Assembly: GCA_002430125.1 (NCBI GenBank)
Contig: DJBQ01000130.1
Span: 9,781-25,522 of the forward strand
DNA length: 15,742 nt
Direction of reading: 5' to 3'
Source of the DNA: Rhodobacterales bacterium UBA5972
GTDB taxonomy: Bacteria; Pseudomonadota; Alphaproteobacteria; Rhodobacterales; Rhodobacteraceae
Shown here: positions 7,058 through 14,279 of the stretch, piece after piece
Numbering within the stretch: the first letter of the stretch is position 1
Layout: each line of letters starts with the position of its first letter
Notes under the pieces: model-generated
What the model saw: the letters and a program-made list of their open reading frames with translations, nothing else
What the model was told of the DNA's origin: nothing
The model's database searches: none
Made by a program: the position numbers and the translations under genes

Positions 7058-7878
7058 TTAATACGCTCCAGAAAAGCAGTGATAATAGCCAGACATTCGG
7101 GTTCATCCAGAAAAGGAATATGCGCGCGATCCGGGACATTGGCAAACAGCATATCTGGGCGGCGGCGACGCATTTCGGCGGCGGTTTCTTCGGTCAACAA
7201 GGACGAGTTGGCCCCGCGCAGCAACGCCAGGGGCAAACCGGTCATAGCGTCAAACAGCGGCCAAAGGTCCACGTCCGGGCCTTTGAATGCCGCCTCGACG
7301 GACAATTGCAGTTGCGGATCATAGCGGATTTTCAGGCCCTGATCGGTTTGGGCAAATAAACGCCGGACTTCGGTGGCCCAACGTGCTTGCGAAACATTGG
7401 CAAAGCCAATCATTGCGGACGGATAAAGCTGCAAAGCCTCGTCGTAATCGCGGTAAGGCGGGTCTTGTCCGACATAGCTTACGATGCAACCAAGATCAGC
7501 TTTGTTCAGAACCGGGCCGACATCGTTTAACAAAACGCCTGACACCCTGTGATGCGCGATTGCCGCCAGAAACATCGCGATCACACCGCCACGGGATGAA
7601 CCGATTATGGCAGCCTTTTCAAGCCCCAGATGGTCGAGCAATTCAAGGGCGTCCCGCGCTTCAACCGGTATGGAATAGTTCATCGGGTTGGGGTCGAAAT
7701 CTGACGAGCCGCGGCCGCGATAATCCATGCGAATCATCCGTACATCAGGCAATGCAGCCACCAGTTCGTCAAAATCGTGATGGCTGCGGGTCAGCCCGGC
7801 AAGGCACAAACCTGCCGGACCGCTGCCCTGATCTTCAAATGCCAGCGACAGGCCGTCTGACGTGGTAAAGTGCTGCAT
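7054..7878 (-). CDS. alpha/beta hydrolase with an unusual acid position
   Basis: 274 residues. The nucleophile elbow is GSSRG (93-97, Ser95), His253 in VPDRAHIPFLDEP is the catalytic histidine, and GSGPAGLCLAGLTRSHHDF near residue 18 forms the oxyanion region. Relatives usually read RGxxSDLL at the third catalytic position; this protein reads RGANSSLL, with Ser226 in place of Asp. Asp119 in LLNDVGP, after strand six, might supply the acid instead. I chose ATG 7878 because AAAGG lies 7 nt upstream within the end of the dehalogenase gene, and the stop/start overlap is TGATG. The open frame continues upstream to 8061, but that part is read across the dehalogenase. No signal peptide is seen. The likely activity is ester, lactone or C-C bond hydrolysis; the substrate is unknown. 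Confidence 0.85.
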   Translation of the reverse strand: MQHFTTSDGLSLAFEDQGSGPAGLCLAGLTRSHHDFDELVAALPDVRMIRMDYRGRGSSDFDPNPMNYSIPVEARDALELLDHLGLEKAAIIGSSRGGVIAMFLAAIAHHRVSGVLLNDVGPVLNKADLGCIVSYVGQDPPYRDYDEALQLYPSAMIGFANVSQARWATEVRRLFAQTDQGLKIRYDPQLQLSVEAAFKGPDVDLWPLFDAMTGLPLALLRGANSSLLTEETAAEMRRRRPDMLFANVPDRAHIPFLDEPECLAIITAFLERIK

Positions 7879-8567
7879 CAGTTGGCCTTTGCGATATCCG
7901 GTATTGTGGTCAGGTCTTTGAGAGTGACTTGTGGTGTCCATGGCAGGCGGTCCATCGGCTCGCCCGCGCGGTTTACCCAGGTTGTAAAGAACCCCTGTTT
8001 GACCGCGGCACAGGCATCCCAGCAGTTTGAGGACACAAACAGCACCTGGCTTGGCTCGCAACCGAACTTCTGCATCACCAGATCGTAAACCGATTTATGC
8101 GGCTTGAAGACGCCGACATCCTGAACACTTAATACGGCGTCAAGAGCATCCGTAAGTCCGGCGGATTTCACCGCTCCGTTCAGCATATCAGGCGAGCCAT
8201 TTGACAGGATCGCGGTGTTCAACCCTTGTGCTTTCAGCGCGGCCAGCATGGCGGGAACTTCGGGATAGGCCGACAGCTCCCAGTAAAGCGCCAGCAGGCG
8301 TTCGCGCAATTCCGGGTCATTGTGAAGGTTCGAGGCCTCAAGCGCGAAATCAAGCCCGTTCTGGGTGACTTCCCAAAAATCGGTATGTGCATCGGCGATC
8401 GCGCGCAGCCAGCTATATTGCAACTGTTTCAGGCGCCAATCATTGGCGACCTTCGGCCAAACGGCGGCAAAAGCCGCACGGCCCGGTTCAGCGGCGCATT
8501 CCCGCGCGGCGGCGGCGACATCAAACAAGGTGCCGTAGGCGTCGAAAACGCAGGTGGTGATGGGCAT
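7878..8567 (-). CDS. L-2-haloacid dehalogenase, HAD type II
   Basis: 229 residues, close to the 230 or so of the family. Compared with my recollection of Pseudomonas L-DEX YL, every catalytic position is retained: nucleophile Asp9 (FDAYGTLFD), Thr13, Arg45 (DWRLKQLQY), Ser122 (LSNGSP), Lys155 and Tyr161 (FKPHKSVYD), Ser179, Asn181 and Asp184 (VSSNCWD). The expected reaction is hydrolysis of an L-2-haloalkanoic acid to the D-2-hydroxy acid with halide release. Related HAD enzymes without dehalogenase activity usually lose part of this set, so the call is fairly specific, though promiscuous phosphatase activity is possible. The ATG at 8567 has AAAGGAG 6 nt upstream, a strong site suited to the first gene of the array. 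The stop overlaps the next start by one base. Confidence 0.88.
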   Translation of the reverse strand: MPITTCVFDAYGTLFDVAAAARECAAEPGRAAFAAVWPKVANDWRLKQLQYSWLRAIADAHTDFWEVTQNGLDFALEASNLHNDPELRERLLALYWELSAYPEVPAMLAALKAQGLNTAILSNGSPDMLNGAVKSAGLTDALDAVLSVQDVGVFKPHKSVYDLVMQKFGCEPSQVLFVSSNCWDACAAVKQGFFTTWVNRAGEPMDRLPWTPQVTLKDLTTIPDIAKAN

Positions 8568-8813
8568 GGCAGCTCCTTTAGTTTCGGGCAGTCTTGCATA
8601 GGGGGCTGAGGAGGGGAAGGGGGAGATGCGGTGGTTTCCTCAACTTCCTGCCAGCGCAGCGCCGCGCCGATTTTAACGTCGAAATTGTGCGGGAAGGGCT
8701 TGATCTGGCCGGGTATCATTGTCAGCTTGCGCCAGAGGGTGTTCCAATTGCGGACCATCAGCCAAAGTCTGGAATCCCGTGTCTCGTTTGTCAGCATTTA
8801 AGGCAACCTGTCG
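8568..8813. other. intergenic region between divergent dehalogenase operon and MFS gene; possible gene relic
   Basis: The 246 bases must hold the promoters of both divergent units, but I see no convincing -35/-10 pair. On the minus strand an ATG at 8797 opens a frame whose first 60 or so codons look coding, with mostly G or C in third positions and a sequence such as RNWNTLWRKLTMIPGQ and KPFPHNFDVKIGAALRW. It then becomes proline-rich, runs 139 bases into the dehalogenase gene in another frame, and stops at 8429. There is no good ribosome-binding site. This may be a decayed or frameshifted small gene, or chance; the opposite strand also has an open frame here. Confidence 0.3.
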
Positions 8814-9992
8814 TTGAGCGCCACCCCGCCAAGGCCGTGGTTGGTGCTGGCAGGCCTGACGCTGGGCGTGACCGTAACAAACGGCTTCGCGCGGTTTGCC
8901 TATGGCCTGCTGTTACCCGCGATGAAATCCGAGATGGGGTGGAATTATGCCCAGGCCGGGTGGCTGAATACGGCCAACGCGCTGGGTTATATCGTTGGCG
9001 CGGTCCTGACGATGGTGTTGATCAGGCGCATCTCGCCATCGCGATTGTTCGCTTTTGGGCTGATCGCAACCACGCTGGCGCTTTTTGCGACTGGCCTGAA
9101 CACCGCCCTTTGGTGGCAAACCGCCTGGCGAATTTTGGCGGGCATCTTTGGTGCGATGTCCTTTTCCACGGCGGGAGCTTTGACTGCGGGTCTATTTAAA
9201 GACGATCGGCGCCGCAACGCGCTGGCGATTGCGATCCTGTTTGGTACCGGTGGTGGCTTTGGCATCGTGCTGGTTGGGGCGGGATTGCCCCTGATGTTAG
9301 AGGTGTATGGACCCGGCGCTTGGCCCATGGGCTGGCTAATTATCGGTGCAGTAAGCCTTTTGTTTTTGCCGCTCGGCCTTTGGGCTGCCTTCCAGTTGCG
9401 ACCCCCGGCGCAAAAGCAAACCAGCAACGCCCGACTGCCGCTGCGTCGGATGCTGCCCGAAATGGCGGGCTATGCCGGGTTTGGGCTGGGGTACATTGTT
9501 TACCTGACGTTCCTGTCGGCATGGATGACTGAACAGGCGGCGAGCGGGTATTTTATCGCTTTGGTCTGGATCGTGCTGGGTGCGTGCATTTCGTTCTCGC
9601 CGCTGGTTTGGCGACCGATCTTGGAGCGCCATGCATCGGGGCTGCCGCTGGCGATGATCCTGACTTGCATTGCCGTTGGATCCGCTTTGCCGGTTGTTTT
9701 GCCAAACGGGCCAGCCCTGCTAATCTCGGCAGTTGTGTTCGGCTTGTCGGTGTTCATGGCGCCCGGCGCAGTCACTAGCTTTGCCCGTCAGAACCTGCCA
9801 CCCGAAAGCTGGGGACAGGCGATAAGCCTGTTTACCGTCGTCTTTGCGGTGGCCCAGACGCTTGGGCCTTACGGCGCAGGGCTGATCGGCGACGCATTTG
9901 GCAATATCGGCATCAGCCTACTGGTGGCGGCTGGGTTGCTTTTGGTAGGTGCATTCATCGCCTTGCTGCAAAAGCCGCTGCACACAGGTTGA
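8814..9992 (+). CDS. MFS transporter, YbfB/YjiJ type
   Basis: 392 very hydrophobic residues with about 12 membrane segments in two groups of six, split by a short polar loop at about 193-212 (PPAQKQTSNARLPLRR). GFARFAYGLLLPAM (24-37) in the first helix and the following WNYAQAGWLNTANALGYIVGA are typical of the YbfB/YjiJ branch of the major facilitator superfamily. It sits in the cytoplasmic membrane; direction and substrate are unknown. The start used is TTG at 8814, with AAGG about 10 nt before it. TTG is uncommon, but no in-frame ATG lies before the first helix. The gene is divergent from the dehalogenase array, which suggests, without proving, that it moves a substrate or product of that pathway. 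Confidence 0.82.
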   Translation: MSATPPRPWLVLAGLTLGVTVTNGFARFAYGLLLPAMKSEMGWNYAQAGWLNTANALGYIVGAVLTMVLIRRISPSRLFAFGLIATTLALFATGLNTALWWQTAWRILAGIFGAMSFSTAGALTAGLFKDDRRRNALAIAILFGTGGGFGIVLVGAGLPLMLEVYGPGAWPMGWLIIGAVSLLFLPLGLWAAFQLRPPAQKQTSNARLPLRRMLPEMAGYAGFGLGYIVYLTFLSAWMTEQAASGYFIALVWIVLGACISFSPLVWRPILERHASGLPLAMILTCIAVGSALPVVLPNGPALLISAVVFGLSVFMAPGAVTSFARQNLPPESWGQAISLFTVVFAVAQTLGPYGAGLIGDAFGNIGISLLVAAGLLLVGAFIALLQKPLHTG

Positions 9993-10097
9993 GGTGTTGT
10001 ATCGCGGATTTGGCCTAGGCCACAAAGCCCGCGTCGATGCTGCCGTTGCCATCAAGACCGGCTTGCACGATTGTGTTCCCAAGCCCGTCGGATCTGC

Positions 10098-10116
10098 GAA
10101 AACCTTACAGGTTTTC
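10098..10116 (-). terminator. inverted repeat spanning the fabI stop codon
   Basis: GAAAACC and GGTTTTC form a perfect 7-bp stem around a 5-base loop that contains the TAA stop of fabI. The stem is AT-rich and no separate U-tract follows, so it would be a weak terminator at best; it may instead protect the operon's 3' end. Confidence 0.3.
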
Positions 10117-10893
10117 CGGCTGCGCCATGCCCAGCACGTGATAACCACCATCGACCCGCACGATCTCGCCTGTGGTGCAGGCGCCGTAATCGGATGCCAG
10201 ATAAACGGCAGTACCGCCGACAGCTTCCAGCGTCGCGTTCGCCCTAAGGGGCGCGTTTTCCTGGGTCTGGCGATAGGTCTTGCGCGCGCCGCCGATGGCG
10301 GCACCGGCCAAAGTGCGCATCGGTCCGGGGCTGATGGCGTTCACGCGGATGCCTTCGGGACCAAGGTCGTTGGCAAGATATCTGACCGCGCTTTCAAGCG
10401 CGGCTTTGGCCACACCCATGACGTTGTAAAACGGGGTGACGCGGTTAGAGCCCTGATAGGTAAGGGTCAAAATGGTGCCGCCATTCGGCATCAGATCACG
10501 CGCCCGGCGGGCAACTTCGATCAGCGAATAGCACGAGATATCCAGCGAGTTTTTGAAATTCGCCCGACTGGTATTGATGAAACGTCCGGTCAGTTCGTTC
10601 TTGTCACTGAACGCGATGGCATGCACCAGAAAATCCATGGTGCCCCATTCCTTTTCCAGCGTTGCAAAGGCCAGATCAAGCGAGGCGTCATCGGTGACAT
10701 CCGCATCCACCAGGATGGTTGCGCCAATACTGGCCGCCAGCGGTGCCAGCCGTTTGCCAAAAGCTTCACCCTGAAAGGTAAACGCAAGCTCGGCACCTTC
10801 GGCGGCCATGGCGCGCGCAATGCCCCAGGCGATGGACTTATCATTGGCGACGCCCATGATAAGCCCGCGTTTGCCCTTCATTAGGTCGGCCAT
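10105..10893 (-). CDS. fabI: enoyl-[acyl-carrier-protein] reductase (NADH), FabI
   Basis: 262 residues, the normal FabI size. The short-chain-dehydrogenase fold has the NAD loop GVANDKSIAWGIA (14-26), Tyr146 in LTYQGSNR, and the Y-x6-K catalytic pair Tyr156/Lys163 in FYNVMGVAK, the same numbering as E. coli FabI. It ends with VDGGYHVLGM. It reduces trans-2-enoyl-ACP in the last step of each fatty-acid elongation cycle, in the cytoplasm. The start is ATG 10893, preceded by GGGTGA, a ribosome-binding site that includes the stop codon of fabB; the two genes are 4 nt apart, so translation is probably coupled. A longer frame to 10989 would overlap fabB and is rejected. The residue matching E. coli Gly93 is Ala94 (HAIAF). 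Confidence 0.95.
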   Translation of the reverse strand: MADLMKGKRGLIMGVANDKSIAWGIARAMAAEGAELAFTFQGEAFGKRLAPLAASIGATILVDADVTDDASLDLAFATLEKEWGTMDFLVHAIAFSDKNELTGRFINTSRANFKNSLDISCYSLIEVARRARDLMPNGGTILTLTYQGSNRVTPFYNVMGVAKAALESAVRYLANDLGPEGIRVNAISPGPMRTLAGAAIGGARKTYRQTQENAPLRANATLEAVGGTAVYLASDYGACTTGEIVRVDGGYHVLGMAQPENL

Positions 10894-10897
10894 TTTG

Positions 10898-12124
10898 TCA
10901 CCCGTTATATTTGCTAAGCGCGAGCGTAGCATTGGTGCCACCAAAGCCAAAGCTATTTGAGATAACCGTATCAAGTTCAACATTGTCACGGCGCGTGGTC
11001 ACGATTTCATCGGCACTAAGGGCCGGGTCCAACGTGTTTACATTGGCTGATGCAGCGATGAACTTGTCACGCATCATCAACATGCAATAGATCGCCTCCT
11101 GAACGCCGGTGGCCCCAAGGCTGTGGCCGGTCAGGGATTTAGTCGAGCTGATCGGCGGCGTGGTACCTTTGCCGAACACCCGACGCACGGCTTCAACTTC
11201 GGTGACGTCACCGGCAGGGGTCGAGGTGCCGTGTGCGTTGATATAGTCAACCTTGCGCCCGTTTAGAGTGGCCAATGCCAGTTTCATCGACCGTTCGCCA
11301 CCTTCGCCGGATGGGGCTACCATGTCATAGCCGTCTGACGTGGCGCCGTAACCAGTGACTTCGGCGTATATCTTGGCGCCGCGTGCCAAGGCATGGCCAA
11401 GTTCTTCAAGCACGACAACACCGCCACCGCCTGCGATGACAAAGCCGTCGCGGTTGGCGTCAAACGCCCGCGAAGCCTTATCGGGAGTTTCGTTGAATTT
11501 TGACGACATCGCGCCCATTGCGTCAAACAGGCAGGACAGGGTCCAATCCAGTTCTTCGCCGCCGCCAGCGAATACGATATCCTGTTTGTTCATCTGGATC
11601 TGCTCGACCCCGTTGCCAATGCAATGGGCCGAAGTGGAACAGGCGGACGTGATCGAATAATTCACACCCTTGATCTTGAAGGGTGTCGCAAGGCAGGCCG
11701 AATTGGTGGACGACATGCAGCGCGTCACCATGAAGGGGCCCATACGCTTTGGCGCGCCTTTTTCGATGACGATCTGATGCGCATGAAAAAAGTTTGACGT
11801 GGACGGCCCGCCAGACCCCATAACCAGCCCGGTCCGTTCGTTTGAAACGTCATTGTCTTCCAGCCCGCTATCGGCAATCGCCTGTTGCATCGCCAGAAAA
11901 TTATAGGCGGCCCCCGGTCCCATGAACCGCATCTGACGTTTGTCGATGTGGTCCGCCGGATTGATCTGCGGCATGCCGTGGATTTGGCTGCGAAATCCGT
12001 GTTCGGCCATATCGGGCGAAGCAATGATGCCGGATTTACCAGCCTTCAGTGACGTTGCAACCTCTTCGGCGTTTAAGCCAATTGACGAAATAATCCCGAT
12101 CCCGGTGATGACGACACGGCGCAT
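10898..12124 (-). CDS. fabB: beta-ketoacyl-[acyl-carrier-protein] synthase I, FabB
   Basis: 408 residues with a complete ketosynthase fold. The active-site cysteine is Cys162 in SACSTS, with His298 in [11 protein letters not shown], Lys329 in STKSLTGH, His334 in the same block, and the C-terminal [10 protein letters not shown]. It condenses malonyl-ACP with acyl-ACP and in the FabA/FabB pathway elongates the cis-3-decenoyl intermediate, which commits it to unsaturated fatty acids. The FabB rather than FabF call rests on sequence style ([34 protein letters not shown]) and position directly after fabA. I chose ATG 12124 for its strong AAAGGAG site; the frame extends nine codons upstream without a better site. 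It lies 23 nt after fabA and 4 nt before fabI. Confidence 0.95.
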   Translation of the reverse strand: MRRVVITGIGIISSIGLNAEEVATSLKAGKSGIIASPDMAEHGFRSQIHGMPQINPADHIDKRQMRFMGPGAAYNFLAMQQAIADSGLEDNDVSNERTGLVMGSGGPSTSNFFHAHQIVIEKGAPKRMGPFMVTRCMSSTNSACLATPFKIKGVNYSITSACSTSAHCIGNGVEQIQMNKQDIVFAGGGEELDWTLSCLFDAMGAMSSKFNETPDKASRAFDANRDGFVIAGGGGVVVLEELGHALARGAKIYAEVTGYGATSDGYDMVAPSGEGGERSMKLALATLNGRKVDYINAHGTSTPAGDVTEVEAVRRVFGKGTTPPISSTKSLTGHSLGATGVQEAIYCMLMMRDKFIAASANVNTLDPALSADEIVTTRRDNVELDTVISNSFGFGGTNATLALSKYNG

Positions 12125-12147
12125 GGTGCTCTCCTTTAATATTTGTA

Positions 12148-12657
12148 TCAACTTGCCGACAAAGCGACTTTCATATCTTTAACCAGATAAATCACTTCAC
12201 CATCGGCCTCGACCCGGCCATCGGCCACGCCCATGGTAAGGCGGCGGGTCTGAATTGCTTTCGTGAAATCAACGTAATATGTCAGCATTTTGCGTTCTGG
12301 GCGGACCATCCCGGTCAGCTTGACCTCGCCAACGCCCAACGCATACCCGCGCCCTTCCCAGCCGCGCCAGCCAAGATTAAAGCCGGTGAGTTGCCACAAC
12401 CCGTCAAGGCCAAGGCAGCCGGGCATGATCGGGTTTCCGGGGAAATGGCAGTCGAAAAACCAAAGGTCTGGCGTGATGTCAAATTCAGCCACCACATGGC
12501 CCTTGCCATGTTCACCACCGTCACCGGAGATCGAAGTTATGCGGTCCATCATCAGCATTGGCGGCATCGGCAATTGCGCATTGCCGGGGCCGAACAATTC
12601 GCCACGAGCGCATTTCAGCAGCCCTTCTTTATCAAAGCTGGAGGGGTATTGGGACAT
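12148..12657 (-). CDS. fabA: 3-hydroxydecanoyl-[acyl-carrier-protein] dehydratase/isomerase, FabA
   Basis: 169 residues, typical for FabA. The catalytic pair is His71 in [15 protein letters not shown] and Asp85 in LGLDGLWQL, matching E. coli His70 and Asp84. It dehydrates 3-hydroxydecanoyl-ACP and isomerises the trans-2 product to cis-3, the entry point to unsaturated fatty acids. The start is ATG 12657, with GGAG about 10 nt upstream. The frame is open much further upstream to 12957, but that stretch overlaps the divergent irr gene and is not credible. It is the first gene of fabA-fabB-fabI. Its promoter must lie in the 168-bp region shared with irr, which raises the possibility of Irr control of membrane lipid composition. 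Confidence 0.95.
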   Translation of the reverse strand: MSQYPSSFDKEGLLKCARGELFGPGNAQLPMPPMLMMDRITSISGDGGEHGKGHVVAEFDITPDLWFFDCHFPGNPIMPGCLGLDGLWQLTGFNLGWRGWEGRGYALGVGEVKLTGMVRPERKMLTYYVDFTKAIQTRRLTMGVADGRVEADGEVIYLVKDMKVALSAS

Positions 12658-12755
12658 ATGTGCTCGACTCCGCAGTTTGCTTTTCGCTTTCGCTTCTCTC
12701 CTACCATCCGTGTCGAAGCTGTGGCAATAGGGGCGGGCTTTCTGACTATGTGTGA

Positions 12756-12773
12756 TTTTTATTGAAATTAAAA
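12756..12773. promoter_or_regulatory. AT-rich imperfect dyad in the fabA-irr intergenic region; possible operator
   Basis: TTTTTATTGAAATTAAAA is an AT-rich imperfect inverted repeat, seven of nine pairs by hand, in an otherwise GC-rich spacer between two divergent genes. It overlaps the -35 element proposed for irr. It resembles in character the AT-rich boxes bound by Fur/Irr-type regulators but does not match the recalled ICE consensus (TTTAGAA-N-TTCTAAA). Autoregulation is only a possibility. Confidence 0.3.
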
Positions 12774-12790
12774 GCCGTTGCACCGATATT
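12762..12790 (+). promoter_or_regulatory. candidate sigma-70 promoter for irr
   Basis: TTGAAA (12762-12767, five of six to the -35 consensus) and GATATT (12785-12790, four of six to the -10 consensus) are separated by 17 bases. Transcription would start near 12797, leaving a leader of about 29 nt before the irr ATG that includes GAGG at 12810-12813. Confidence 0.45.
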
Positions 12791-12825
12791 GGCGCAACTT
12801 CAACGGATTGAGGCCTTGAAACAGG

Positions 12826-13245
12826 ATGACCCCGAACCAACGCGGATCGACTTGGTTGCAAACCGCCGGCCTTCGCCCGACGCGGCAACGTCTGGCTTTG
12901 GCGGCACTGCTGGTAGGTGACGGACAAGACCGGCACGTAACCGCAGAAAGCTTGCATCTGGCATCACAAGGCAGCACTGACCCGGTGTCTTTGGCGACGG
13001 TTTACAATACGCTGCGGGCATTTTGCGAGGCGGGATTGTTAAGCGAAGTGGCAATGGACGGCAATAAATCCTATTTCGACACGCGCATTGACGACCATCC
13101 ACATTATTTCTGGGAAGAGGAGGGCGTCTTGACAGACGCACCAAAGGACCAGTTGCGGTTCGAACGGCTGCCAGAAATACCTGAAGGAATGGAAATCACC
13201 AAAGTTGACGTGGTGATCCGGATGCGAAAGATGACGTCGCGCTAA
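12826..13245 (+). CDS. irr: Fur-family iron response regulator Irr
   Basis: 139 residues. [46 protein letters not shown] and [18 protein letters not shown] give the Fur-family winged helix (about 15-75) followed by the dimerisation domain. The match to Irr is closer than to Fur or Zur ([16 protein letters not shown], and the ending [18 protein letters not shown]). In alphaproteobacteria Irr responds to haem and iron status and controls haem and iron genes. Histidines 91 and 93 fall where rhizobial Irr has its HHH haem-binding cluster, but the middle residue is Pro92. The N-terminal haem regulatory motif with Cys is absent, as I would expect for a shorter Irr. The ATG has GAGG 12 nt upstream, rather far; an in-frame stop at 12817 rules out a longer start. 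It is divergent from fabA. Confidence 0.88.
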   Translation: MTPNQRGSTWLQTAGLRPTRQRLALAALLVGDGQDRHVTAESLHLASQGSTDPVSLATVYNTLRAFCEAGLLSEVAMDGNKSYFDTRIDDHPHYFWEEEGVLTDAPKDQLRFERLPEIPEGMEITKVDVVIRMRKMTSR

Positions 13246-13266
13246 AGACCTGTTTTCCCTATTGGC

Positions 13267-14127
13267 TTAAAACCACTGGCCCGGCTCGATCAACCCGAGA
13301 TCCAAAAGCTGGCGGGAATGCCAGGTAAATTTCCGCGAATTGTGCCACTGAAACGTCGAAATATGTGCGGACGAACCGGCGTTGGTTTTTAACGATTTCG
13401 CAGCCCGAAATGAACACACCGCAGCCGTTACATTGTTATGCCAAGGGCAGGCATAGGTGTTGTATTCTTCGACATTAAACGTGTGATCTGGCCGCAGCTC
13501 CAACCCTTTTGCAGCTTTGAACAGGCCGATCCGATCGATTTTGCGCCGTTCTACCGGAACGTGCTCTTCGAACCGCCAGCGCAGACCACCGTACATATCT
13601 AACTGGCGTTCCAATACCAGACCGTCGCGCGACCTTGCTTGTGCATAGTAACCGGATTGGTCCATCTGCGCGCTTTCCAGTGATACCCCATCCGGATGGG
13701 TTTCAAGGCTTTCGGCATAAAGGTCGATGACATAGGTCAGGATCGAATCGCGGCGTTCTTCCGAAGCAAAGGTGGTGACTTCACCGATACTGCGGGTTTC
13801 GCAGAACGGGTAAAATAGGTATTCCGCGTTAAACCCATAGTAACACCAGCGACCCGAAAGCACCGCGATAATCGGGTTTATCGCTTGTGTCAGGGCATTT
13901 TCCTGTCTGAGATCGCAAGGAATGCGGTGGATTTTGTCCACCAGCTCCGGAGACACCCGCAACACTTCGCTGCCAAGCACAAGGATGTTCTTAAAACCCA
14001 GTTTAACGTGGTGGCGGATCGTGGAATTGGTTTCAGACTGATCTTCCATAAACAGGATCGCCACCGCGCCGCCTGAAAGGCTGCTTATCCCTTTGGACAG
14101 GAATTCTGCGAGATCGGCAAATTGCAT
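13267..14127 (-). CDS. protein of unknown function with faint GT2 glycosyltransferase resemblance
   Basis: 286 residues; I do not recognise a named family with certainty. The N-terminal half has EDQSETNSTIRHHVKLGFKNILVL (split here as about 28-51), recalling the start of GT2-type transferases (Glyco_tranf_2_4-like), and WCYYGFNAEYLFYPF at about 94-108 where those proteins have the DxD-type WxxxxDxDEF block. The acidic pair is missing, so catalysis of that kind is doubtful. The C-terminal half is rich in Trp, His and Arg: LRWRFEEHVPVERRKIDRIG, YACPWHNN, FQWHNSRKFTWHSRQ. No signal peptide or membrane segment is seen. The gene converges on irr with 21 nt between stops and is divergent from miaB. 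Codon use resembles its neighbours, so it looks like a resident gene. Confidence 0.75.
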   Translation of the reverse strand: MQFADLAEFLSKGISSLSGGAVAILFMEDQSETNSTIRHHVKLGFKNILVLGSEVLRVSPELVDKIHRIPCDLRQENALTQAINPIIAVLSGRWCYYGFNAEYLFYPFCETRSIGEVTTFASEERRDSILTYVIDLYAESLETHPDGVSLESAQMDQSGYYAQARSRDGLVLERQLDMYGGLRWRFEEHVPVERRKIDRIGLFKAAKGLELRPDHTFNVEEYNTYACPWHNNVTAAVCSFRAAKSLKTNAGSSAHISTFQWHNSRKFTWHSRQLLDLGLIEPGQWF

Positions 14128-14279
14128 GGACGCCTGAACCTTGGTGTTTTTCCCATTGGTTTAGGGGAAATCGGGAATATTGCAAGCCTAGGTCGCGGTT
14201 TTGCGGCGTTGCGAAGCCGCATCCTTGCGTGTAGACCGCCAAATACTGTGCCCTTGAAAACTTGCGCTTAGGTTAAGAC

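Noticed and set aside
10011..10022. Perfect 12-bp palindrome TGGCCTAGGCCA between the convergent MFS and fabI genes
   Set aside because: It is short, has no loop, no T-run and no second copy in the window, so chance is sufficient explanation.
9949..10884. 311-codon plus-strand frame opposite fabI
   Set aside because: fabI on the other strand has every catalytic residue; this frame is its shadow.
14203..14220. GCGGC/GCCGC hairpin upstream of miaB as a terminator
   Set aside because: The stem is short, no T-run follows, and it lies between divergent genes where no terminator is needed.
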